From Candidatus Sumerlaeota bacterium (GTDB lineage Bacteria; Sumerlaeota; Sumerlaeia; JAFGJS01): 9,599 bases of DNA. Shown one piece after another: positions 1 to 6,346 of the stretch. The stretch's first letter is position 1; the number at the start of each line of letters is the position of its first letter. The stretch is taken from NCBI GenBank assembly GCA_016928995.1, contig JAFGJS010000077.1:1-9599 (forward strand), read 5' to 3'. Made by a program: the position numbers and the translations under genes. Under the pieces are notes generated by a model. The model was given only the letters and a program-made list of their open reading frames with translations, did not search any database and was not told the DNA's origin.

Positions 1-54
1 AATGTAGTGAAGAAAATCACCGTTTTGGAAAAACAAGCCCAACAAAATCAATAA
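1..54 (+). CDS. 3' end of a rightward gene (partial, unknown)
   Basis: Frame 1 is open from the window edge for 17 codons and ends in TAA at 52-54, reading NVVKKITVLEKQAQQNQ. Hydrophobic residues (V, I, L) spaced among Lys, Glu and Gln suggest the tail of a coiled coil. Such a tail is common at the C-terminus of many fibrous, chaperone and tail-fibre proteins, so it does not name the family. A strong hairpin terminator lies about 65 bases downstream and has a T-run on this strand, which supports a real gene ending here. The start is outside the window. Confidence 0.4.
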   Translation, partial: NVVKKITVLEKQAQQNQ

Positions 55-117
55 CTACATCCTTTAAACTGCGGAACATGGGTTAGCCGTTTGGATGAAT
101 CTTCGATTTGCGTCAAT

Positions 118-158
118 AAAAAAAAACCGGGAGGAGTTTAGACTCCTCCCGGTTTTTT
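118..158 (-). terminator. bidirectional intrinsic terminator shared by gap and the upstream gene
   Basis: Positions 121-137 and 142-158 are perfect reverse complements (17 bp, core CCGGGAGGAGT) around a four-base loop. On the minus strand, in the direction of gap, the stem runs into the T-run made by the A-tract 118-126. On the plus strand it ends in six Ts (153-158). It therefore fits rho-independent termination of gap, whose stop is 35 bases away, and also of the rightward gene ending at 54. Confidence 0.9.
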
Positions 159-193
159 GATGTAATGCGCCTTATTTTTCCAAGCGCGAAAAC

Positions 194-1198
194 TTACAGG
201 CTCTTGGCCATCAGTTTGGCCAGGTCGATGCAACGGCAGCTGTAGCCCCATTCATTGTCGTACCACAGCAGCAGTTTCACGAAGCCGCCTGCCATGGCTT
301 TGGTGCTCAGGCTGTCCACGATCGAGGAAAGCGGGCAGTGGTTGTAGTCGCTGCTGACCAACGGCTCTTCACTGTAGCCCATGATGCCCTTCAGTTCGCC
401 TTCCGCGGCGGCCTTCAGCGCGGCGTTCACGTCCGCAGCCGAGGCGTCTTTGCTCAGCTGCACGGTGAAGTCGGTCGCTGAAACGTTCGGGGTCGGCACG
501 CGCAGGGCGTATCCGTCCAGTTTGCCGTTCAGGGCCGGGATCACCTTGCCGATGGCGGCGGCGGCGCCGGTTTTGGTCGGAATGATGTTTACGGCGCCAG
601 CGCGAGCGCGGCGGGGATCCTTATGAATCTGATCCAGAATGCGCTGATCGTTAGTGTAGCTGTGCACGGTGGTCATGAGGCCGTGCTCGACGCCGAAATT
701 ATCGTTCAGCACCTTGACCGCCGGCGCCAGGCTGTTCGTTGTGCAGCTGGCGTTGGACACGACGTCATGGCTGGCCGGATCGTACTCTTTGTCATTCACG
801 CCCATCACGATCATCTTGTCCGCGTCCGGGCTGGGCTGGCTGATGATGACTTTTTTCGCGCCGGCCGTGATGTGCTTGGCGGCGTCGGCTTTTTTGCTAA
901 AGAAACCGGTCGATTCGCAGACGACCTGCGCGCCGAGCTTGGCCCACGGCAAGTTGGCGGGATCTTTTTCCTCAGACACCGGGATCAGCTTGCCGTTGAT
1001 CGTGATGCCTTCCGCGCTGGCCGAAACCTCGCCCTTGAACGGGCCATGCGTGCTGTCGTATTTGAACAGCAACGCCAGAGCATCGTTGGAAGCCAAGTCG
1101 TTCAGACCGACCACTTCCACGCCGTCCGTCTCCAAAGCGGCGCGCAGCACCAGCCGTCCAATGCGGCCGAAACCATTGATACCCAGTTTAACAGTCAT
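194..1198 (-). CDS. gap: type I glyceraldehyde-3-phosphate dehydrogenase (NAD-dependent)
   Basis: This cytosolic glycolytic enzyme (EC 1.2.1.12) oxidises glyceraldehyde 3-phosphate with NAD and phosphate to 1,3-bisphosphoglycerate. The 334-residue length is normal for the family. The N-terminus has the Rossmann signature INGFGRIGR (residues 7-15). Asp34 in GLND is the residue that binds the adenosine ribose of NAD, which argues for NAD over NADP. The catalytic motif SNASCTTN places the nucleophile at Cys152, and the partner His is His179 in TTVHSYT. The stretch DPRRARAGAVNIIPTKTGAA and the later RVPTPNVS are typical of the catalytic domain. The start is supported by AAGGAGAA on the minus strand about ten bases upstream (around 1205-1211). 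It stands alone, with no pgk or tpi beside it, and ends at a strong terminator. Confidence 0.98.
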   Translation of the reverse strand: MTVKLGINGFGRIGRLVLRAALETDGVEVVGLNDLASNDALALLFKYDSTHGPFKGEVSASAEGITINGKLIPVSEEKDPANLPWAKLGAQVVCESTGFFSKKADAAKHITAGAKKVIISQPSPDADKMIVMGVNDKEYDPASHDVVSNASCTTNSLAPAVKVLNDNFGVEHGLMTTVHSYTNDQRILDQIHKDPRRARAGAVNIIPTKTGAAAAIGKVIPALNGKLDGYALRVPTPNVSATDFTVQLSKDASAADVNAALKAAAEGELKGIMGYSEEPLVSSDYNHCPLSSIVDSLSTKAMAGGFVKLLLWYDNEWGYSCRCIDLAKLMAKSL

Positions 1199-1675
1199 GA
1201 TTGTTCTCCTTGTAATAAATTGAAGCGAATTGCTTATTTTTTGCCGTCTTATGGTTTATATTCATTAAATTCGAACCGTGAAGCTCTTCATAATCCGCCA
1301 AACTGTCAACACTTTTTAGCAATTGCTCCACGATTTCAGGTTTTCGTGAAAATTGTCGGATTTCGGGCGTGATCGCACGCTTCAGAGCAACGGCATACCA
1401 GCCTACTGGATCTTCTCAAATTCAAGTTCGGAGGATTGTAGCGCCGACGTCTCGCCGGCAAGATAAGCCGCCGGGACGGCGGCGCTATGATTTCACACGG
1501 GCTTTGAGAATATCCTGCGCCAACCTGATTCGGTACGTGTTCTCCCTTGACCGGGGCGGCCGCGCCGGGCATGCTGAGCTTGAGTGTGACTCCCCATTTG
1601 ACACGGAATTTGATCTCAACGCCAGTGTTTGGCGGGTTGGAGCGAAACTTGGAGCCAGCAGATACGAACAGCGGC
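1199..1675. other. divergent intergenic region between gap and the glycan operon
   Basis: This 477-base spacer has no coding stretch I trust. The 140 bases next to gap are AT-rich and should hold its promoter. A perfect TTGACA occurs on the minus strand (1304-1309), but no good -10 lies 16-18 bases beyond it. A TATAAA occurs nearer the gene without a good -35. I therefore cannot fix the gap promoter. The middle contains a GC-rich palindrome, annotated separately. No clear promoter for the rightward operon is visible: TTGACA at 1598-1603 lacks a matching -10. Confidence 0.6.
1439..1487. repeat. GC-rich imperfect palindrome, REP/MITE-like
   Basis: Two 21-base arms, 1439-1459 (beginning TAGCGCCG) and 1467-1487 (ending CGGCGCTA), are reverse complements except at three positions, one of which can form a G-T pair. 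They flank a seven-base AT-rich loop, AAGATAA. The hairpin is much more GC-rich than the surrounding intergenic DNA and has no T-run, so it is not a terminator. Its form matches interspersed palindromic elements of the REP type, but only one copy is in the window, so repeat status is inferred from shape. Confidence 0.5.
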
Positions 1676-2140
1676 ATGGACCTGGATCCGGAAATGCTGA
1701 TGCGGCGCGTGAGGGAGCGTGTGCGGGCCGAATGCGCGGCCGAGGACGCCGAGGAAATCGAGCAACTCCTGCTGTTGCAGCGCGAAGTGAAGCAGCTGCG
1801 CGATGAACTCGCCGGTCAGGCGTCCGCGCTGCCGCCGTCGCTGAAGGATGCTGCGATGGAGCAACTCGAGGAGACCGAAGCGAACCGCGACATCCCGCCG
1901 CACGAGGCGATCGAGCGCATCCCGCCGCTGTTTTGGCTCTACAAGGCCTGGCGCAAGACGGCCTTCGCGAGCCAGCGCGTCTTCAATCACGCCGTGGCGA
2001 AGCTTTTCCGTCACTCGTTCCACAATTTCATGCAACTCGAACGCGCCCAACTCGAAATACTCCGCCGCCTGGAGGCCATTGAACAACGGCTCAATGCTGT
2101 GGAACGCAATCGCACGGATGCCCCCGCAAAGGACGAATAG
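1676..2140 (+). CDS. small coiled-coil protein preceding a glycosyltransferase
   Basis: This encodes a 154-residue protein with no signal peptide and no clear membrane helix. Residues 1-48 are highly charged and helical (MDLDPEMLMRRVRERVRAE, then Leu-rich heptads). A Pro-containing linker follows at about 50-85. Residues 85-118 form an amphipathic aromatic segment with PPLFWLYKAWRK and VFNHAVAKLF, and 119-143 form a second coiled coil ending in LEAIEQRLNAVE. From memory, this pattern of an N-terminal MDxxxLMRxxRxxV and a later FNxAL followed by a Leu/Glu coil resembles the N-terminal extension of some bacterial glycosyltransferases and methyltransferases. Here it is a separate protein ending three bases before a glycosyltransferase, so it may act as its partner or oligomerisation subunit. 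ATG 1676 was chosen because it begins this conserved-looking N-terminus. The ribosome site is weak, and the open frame reaches further upstream. Confidence 0.75.
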   Translation: MDLDPEMLMRRVRERVRAECAAEDAEEIEQLLLLQREVKQLRDELAGQASALPPSLKDAAMEQLEETEANRDIPPHEAIERIPPLFWLYKAWRKTAFASQRVFNHAVAKLFRHSFHNFMQLERAQLEILRRLEAIEQRLNAVERNRTDAPAKDE

Positions 2141-2143
2141 CGC

Positions 2144-3232
2144 GTGAAGGTGAAGCAACTGCACATTATGACCGCGCGCTATGTGCGCGGCGACGCCATC
2201 GGGCATTATATGGATGTGCAGCGCCGCGCGTTCGAGCCGCAAATGCCCGTCACGCTGTACGCCGATGGCACGGACGCGGGCAACTTCGCGCTCGATTCCA
2301 GTCGCTACGTGCCGCTGGCCGGCGATCTGCTCTGGCTGCACTTCTCCATCGACGCGCCGCACCTGCAGGCGCTGCAGCGCGGACCGGATCTGAAGGTGCT
2401 CGATTATCACGGGCTTTGCCCGCCAGAGCTGTTTCTGCCGTATCAACCCGCGCACGCGAAACTGATGCGCCGGGGCCAGCGCCGTTTGCGGGAGATGCGG
2501 TCAATCTTCGACTGGGCCGTGGCGCATTCGGATTACACCCGGCGCGAATTACAGGATGCGGGTTACAAGCGCGTGGCGCGCATCCCGCTCGCCGTGCCGG
2601 AAGGCCTGCTGAACGGAGCGGGCGATCCGGCGCTGGAGCGCGATCTGGCGCGGCTGGAGTATGTGCTGTTTACCGGCCGCATCGTGCCGCAGAAAAACAT
2701 CCTCGGCGCGCTGGATTTCTTCGAGCAGCTAGAAGCTCGGCGTCCGGGGCTCAAGTTCCTGCTGGCGGGCAGCGGCGGCAACACGCCGGGGTATTTCAAG
2801 GAGGTGTTACGGCGGATCGACGAGCGCGGCATGAGCGGCAAGGTCTGCCTGCTGGGGCCGGTGAAGCGGCCGGAGATGCTCCGCTCGCTCTACGCCCACG
2901 CGCGGCTGCTGATCATGCTCAGCCGCTGGGAGACGTTCTGCGCGCCGCTGGCCGAGGCCATGGCGCACGGCGTGCCGCCTGTCGCGGCGAACAACACGGC
3001 GATCCCCGAGACGCTCAACGGCGCGGGCATCCTGGTGGAAGACAACGCCGCCTCGCTCGAACAAGCCCTTGATCGCGCCGATGCGCTGCTTGCCGATCCC
3101 GACGCCTACGCCGCCGAAGCCGAAAAGTGCCGCCGCGCCGCCGAACGCTACGCCGAACCACGCGTCGCCAGGGCGCTCAATCAATTTCTTAACGACTGCG
3201 CCACAAAGCATAAAGTCCGGATCATTGAATAA
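2144..3232 (+). CDS. GT4-type (GT-B fold) glycosyltransferase
   Basis: This 362-residue protein has the size and C-terminal signature of GT4 retaining glycosyltransferases, which transfer a sugar from a nucleotide-sugar donor to a glycan or lipid acceptor at the inner face of the membrane. The N-terminal acceptor half covers about 1-165. The donor half opens with LFTGRIVPQKN (residues 175-185), followed by LLAGSGGNTPGY, and the EX7E motif is Glu263 to Glu271 in ETFCAPLAEAMAHG. AANNTAIPETLNGAGILV (281-298) is the usual nucleotide-sugar loop region. The start is GTG 2144 with AAGGA at 2128-2132, ten bases upstream. GTG 2150 or ATG 2168 remain possible. It follows the coiled-coil gene by three bases, so translational coupling is likely. 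The donor sugar and acceptor cannot be read from the sequence. Confidence 0.9.
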   Translation: MKVKQLHIMTARYVRGDAIGHYMDVQRRAFEPQMPVTLYADGTDAGNFALDSSRYVPLAGDLLWLHFSIDAPHLQALQRGPDLKVLDYHGLCPPELFLPYQPAHAKLMRRGQRRLREMRSIFDWAVAHSDYTRRELQDAGYKRVARIPLAVPEGLLNGAGDPALERDLARLEYVLFTGRIVPQKNILGALDFFEQLEARRPGLKFLLAGSGGNTPGYFKEVLRRIDERGMSGKVCLLGPVKRPEMLRSLYAHARLLIMLSRWETFCAPLAEAMAHGVPPVAANNTAIPETLNGAGILVEDNAASLEQALDRADALLADPDAYAAEAEKCRRAAERYAEPRVARALNQFLNDCATKHKVRIIE

Positions 3233-3243
3233 AGGACATGGAT

Positions 3244-4203
3244 ATGAGATTGTTGTTGATCGCTATTTTACTGTTCGTTGTCTCTTGTCACAGTGTTAAA
3301 GCGCCTGTTATTGAAATCTATCAATCAGCTTACTCACAGGAGGATATTAATAATTTAAAAGAACTGAAGGATGTTAATTATCAAGAGACGCCGATGGATG
3401 ACTATATCGCAGCGATCTTATGGTCGATTCTCAGTGCTGATGTATACAAAAATGAAGTTACAATCCGCAATATTGCGCCAGATTCATCATATGTTCAGGC
3501 GAGAATTCAAGAAGAAGATCCTCCGATGACAGAAGAGGAATATGAGTCGTTCAAGAAGGCGCAATCTACTCTTTACGAGTTGCTCATGGAATACCGCGAA
3601 TCTGGTAAGGATATTGATCATTTTGTCGCAGAGGTTTGGGAGCAACGTGGATCGGATCTACGTCAGCTGGTCGCTCCAGACAAAGAGTCGCTGCGGTCTC
3701 ATCTTTTATTGATCGACATCTCAGACGAACGCTTCGATATAGAATCATTTGGTTCAAAGCCGAATCAATTGCCAGAATCGCGAGAAGAATTTCTTAGCAT
3801 GGAAATAGACAACACGTGGTTTTACGAACTTACGTCTCAGATCGAACAAGTGAAAGATGCGATAGTGGGCGATCTGGAGTTGTCGCTCGAAGAAATAGCG
3901 CGCGGGAAACACTATTTTAAAACCGATAGAACATATCATGAAAATCGCGACTCCTTTGTCGAAGGAGGCTTGGAAGGTCTTTTACTTGAACTCAAAAGAG
4001 AGAATTTGCTTGATCGATGGATGATCGAGAAATTGGAGCAGGACGCTATATTTCATGATGAGACATTAAGAAGATCTTTTTCTGATTGGCAACGGAGGAA
4101 CCTTCCACGACATCATGAAGTCTTCGGACCTTTTATGATAGAAGATTCATCGAGAAATCCCGATGGATTCGCAAATAATCAATTTCAGGCAGTATTGAAA
4201 TGA
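3244..4203 (+). CDS. putative lipoprotein of unknown function, AT-rich
   Basis: I do not recognise this 319-residue protein. It begins MRLLLIAILLFVVSCHS: a short basic start, a hydrophobic core and a lipobox-like VVSC with Cys at residue 15, predicting lipid anchoring after signal peptidase II cleavage. The rest is acidic and mostly helical (for example MTEEEYESFKKAQSTLYELLMEY), with no transmembrane helix or catalytic motif that I can name. ATG 3244 is preferred because AAAGGA (3231-3236) sits seven bases upstream; the in-frame ATG at 3238 would lie one base from that site. It starts 11 bases after the glycosyltransferase stop and 44 bases before the ligase-like gene, so it is probably co-transcribed. 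Its base composition and A/T-ending codons differ strongly from both neighbours, suggesting later acquisition. Confidence 0.8.
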   Translation: MRLLLIAILLFVVSCHSVKAPVIEIYQSAYSQEDINNLKELKDVNYQETPMDDYIAAILWSILSADVYKNEVTIRNIAPDSSYVQARIQEEDPPMTEEEYESFKKAQSTLYELLMEYRESGKDIDHFVAEVWEQRGSDLRQLVAPDKESLRSHLLLIDISDERFDIESFGSKPNQLPESREEFLSMEIDNTWFYELTSQIEQVKDAIVGDLELSLEEIARGKHYFKTDRTYHENRDSFVEGGLEGLLLELKRENLLDRWMIEKLEQDAIFHDETLRRSFSDWQRRNLPRHHEVFGPFMIEDSSRNPDGFANNQFQAVLK

Positions 4204-4247
4204 ATGTATGTCAGGCGCAATCTCATCAACTTGGGATGAAGTGATCG

Positions 4248-6062
4248 ATGTCCATTTTCCGCCGTAAAAAACGATTGCAGTCAGAATTTTCCGCTTTGCA
4301 GGCCAAGCGGGCGCGGCCGCATCATTGGACCGGCAGGGGGATGATGATCCCGGTTTTTTTCGCGCTGCTGGCGATGCATGCGCTGGAGCCGCCGCAACCG
4401 CCGCAGTGGCTGCTGGTTGTACGGATGGCTTTGCTGGCGCTGCTGACGTCCGGTCTGCTCATGCGCAAACTGGCCCATCGCTCTTTGCTTCAGCCGCGCT
4501 TCATGACGCTCGACGCCTTGCTGATTTTCTGGATTTGCTGGGAGGCGGTCTGCGCGACGCAGGCGCGAGTGGGATCGGCCGCGCTGGAGGGCTTGCGCAA
4601 TGTCGTGCTGGCCGCCGTGGCCTACGCCTGGGCCGCGCATGCGTTTCATTATGGCCGGCTGGTCACGCTGCGCTGGATGACCGTCGTGGGCATCAGCATC
4701 GCGCTCGCCGGCATGCTGTGGCGCGCGCCGCAGATGCATCCGTCCGAGGCGCTGATCTGGGCGGCGCTGACTCCGTTCGGACTGATCACGCTGCGTTCCG
4801 ACCGGTTGCTGGGTCACTTTTCGCAGACAACGGTGAAGTGGAGTTGCCTGGCGCTCGCGGCGGCGTTCATCGCGGGGTATTTCGGTTTGGAGCATCGCTT
4901 CAGCGATCCGGTAAATCCAACGGAACGCATCGCGCTGCAATGGCAATTCGAACGCGCAGAGCTGGCGGAAAGCCTGTTTTGGCGGCATTGGCTGACCGGC
5001 GTGGGGCGCGGCAATTTCGACTGGCGCTGGCGCGCGCTGACCGGGCAACCGGCTGCGGCGCGAATAGCGGATCGCGATCCATGGCCGTATCTGGCGGAAA
5101 GCGGCGCGGTGTCGCTGGTTGTGTTGCTGCTGATCGCCTATCAAGCGTTGTTTTTCCAGCAGCTCGCTCCCAGTCCCCTCAGGCAGGTCACTTCGCCGGT
5201 CAACAAAGCGCTGCGCGGCCTCCTTTTTCTCTGGCTCATCTGCGGATTCGCTCATGGCGCGCTGTGGCGTCCGGCCGGCGTCATGATGACTTTTTTTCTG
5301 ATCGGCGCATTGCGCGGCTGGAAAGCTCACTGGCTGGATCGCAGCGCTTCTGGCGCCTTTGATCCCGATGCGGACAGCCGCATCGGCGCCGTGGCCGATG
5401 CGCCGCCCAAGCTGCAGCCGGCGTTGGGGCTCGCGCCTCGCGTCGCGCTGACCATCGCTCTGGCATTTTTCCTTGGCGCGGTGCTTACCTTGCCGGAAGC
5501 CGCCCGCGCCTGGAGCCGGAACGGCGTGGCAGCATCGCCCCAAACACGAATTCGGCGCGCCATGCAGGCCATTCTGCTCTATCCGCGTGATGGCGAGCTT
5601 TGGCTGCGCGCGGCCCAGGCGAGAATCGCGACAATGAATCTGGATGGCGAATCTGCTCCTACTGGCCCCGATGTCAGCCGTGTGACCGAGGCGTTGTATC
5701 GTGCGCGCGAATGCAATCCGCTCGACGCCGAGATTCATTTCGCCCTGGCCGATTGGCAGCAACGCGCCTTGCAGCGTCCCGCCAGCGCTATTGCCTCTTT
5801 GCAACGCGGCTGCGAGGAATGCCCCGGCGATTGGAAACTCGCTTCAACGCTGAGTGAGCGCAACGCCGCCGAAGACCGTCCGGACGAAGCGCTGGAGGGA
5901 CTCAAACCTTTCCTGCAGCGACGTCCCGGCGATATGGAACTGCTTCGCCGCGCCATGCAACTCGCTCAAGCCGCCGGCAATCCGGCCTTCGCGTCCCGCA
6001 TCCAGCGAAGAACCCAGATCCTGCTGGAGAGTCAAGGGACCGGCCAACAAGAAATCAAATAA
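4248..6062 (+). CDS. O-antigen ligase-like (WaaL/Wzy_C) membrane protein with C-terminal TPR-like domain
   Basis: This 604-residue inner-membrane protein starts with a basic cytoplasmic tail (MSIFRRKKR). Several hydrophobic helices follow up to about residue 215 (roughly 32-45, 54-72, 87-101, 117-134, 142-157, 167-182, 198-213). A hydrophilic loop (215-285) contains LTGVGRGNF (249-257) and WPYLAESGAVSL (279-290), followed by helices near 287-303, 322-336, 342-356 and 399-415. The GVGxGNF and YLxExG motifs in a periplasmic loop are those of the O-antigen ligase/polymerase superfamily, which transfers or joins lipid-linked glycans. From about 430 to 590 the chain is soluble and made of TPR-like helical repeats (NPLDAEIHFALADW, PDEALEGLKPFLQRRPGDMELL), a common partner of this family. 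The His usual in the HNxYL loop motif is not present here. ATG 4248 has only a modest GGGA upstream. Exact substrate unknown. Confidence 0.82.
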   Translation: MSIFRRKKRLQSEFSALQAKRARPHHWTGRGMMIPVFFALLAMHALEPPQPPQWLLVVRMALLALLTSGLLMRKLAHRSLLQPRFMTLDALLIFWICWEAVCATQARVGSAALEGLRNVVLAAVAYAWAAHAFHYGRLVTLRWMTVVGISIALAGMLWRAPQMHPSEALIWAALTPFGLITLRSDRLLGHFSQTTVKWSCLALAAAFIAGYFGLEHRFSDPVNPTERIALQWQFERAELAESLFWRHWLTGVGRGNFDWRWRALTGQPAAARIADRDPWPYLAESGAVSLVVLLLIAYQALFFQQLAPSPLRQVTSPVNKALRGLLFLWLICGFAHGALWRPAGVMMTFFLIGALRGWKAHWLDRSASGAFDPDADSRIGAVADAPPKLQPALGLAPRVALTIALAFFLGAVLTLPEAARAWSRNGVAASPQTRIRRAMQAILLYPRDGELWLRAAQARIATMNLDGESAPTGPDVSRVTEALYRARECNPLDAEIHFALADWQQRALQRPASAIASLQRGCEECPGDWKLASTLSERNAAEDRPDEALEGLKPFLQRRPGDMELLRRAMQLAQAAGNPAFASRIQRRTQILLESQGTGQQEIK

Positions 6063-6074
6063 TAACCGTTATTC

Positions 6075-6089
6075 AAAGCCAGGGGCTTT
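6075..6089 (+). terminator. weak hairpin after the glycan operon
   Basis: AAAGCC and GGCTTT form a six-base stem with a three-base loop, 12 bases after the ligase-like stop. Only TTTCT follows rather than a full T-run, so termination here would be inefficient. No better candidate is seen between 6063 and 6346. Confidence 0.3.
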
Positions 6090-6190
6090 CTAATGTCTCT
6101 TGTTATCCGATCGGAATCGCGAGAAGAAAGTATATCGAATAGACTTTAGAAAAACTCCTACATTCAAAATGCGCCCCCCTAAGAAGTATC

Positions 6191-6241
6191 TTGACTTCGC
6201 ATAAATAACGTGATTATTCAGGATGACCGCTGAAATATAAT
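6191..6241 (+). promoter_or_regulatory. candidate promoter region for the peptidase-hydrolase gene
   Basis: The AT-rich spacer contains TTGACT (6191-6196) and, further on, a perfect TATAAT (6236-6241). They are too far apart to be one promoter. TTGACT has a three-of-six TATTCA 18 bases downstream, and TATAAT lacks a recognisable -35 at 16-18 bases. The spacer is long enough (284 bases) that the gene at 6347 should have its own promoter, and TATAAT, 105 bases before the start codon, is the better guess. Confidence 0.25.
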
Positions 6242-6346
6242 CAAAGCGCCGTTTCTTCCCATCCATCTCATTCCCATTCTTCAGGGCTTTTTTTATCGTT
6301 AAGCTCCTGCTGCGGCGCATCAATTCAACGAAATGGAGATCGACAG

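Noticed and set aside
623-1372. Plus-strand open frame of 249 codons over gap
   Set aside because: It lies opposite a certain GAPDH gene and has His/Arg/Val-rich composition without any recognisable domain.
1598-1626. TTGACA as promoter of the glycan operon
   Set aside because: No -10-like sequence occurs 16 to 18 bases downstream, where the DNA reads GCCAGTG.
1336-1677. Minus-strand open frame of 113 codons in the gap/operon spacer
   Set aside because: It runs through the palindrome, has no ribosome site and shows low-complexity basic composition. I treat the spacer as non-coding.
1616-2455. Minus-strand open frame of 279 codons
   Set aside because: It is antisense to the coiled-coil and glycosyltransferase genes, a result of high GC at third codon positions.
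4281-5804. Minus-strand open frame of 507 codons
   Set aside because: It is a shadow of the ligase-like gene. Its product is rich in Arg, Gln, His and Gly with no domain, while the plus strand has membrane helices and family motifs.
6090-6323. Minus-strand open frame of 77 codons in the spacer before the peptidase gene
   Set aside because: There is no ribosome site or recognisable domain, and the amino-acid mix is what AT-rich spacer DNA gives.
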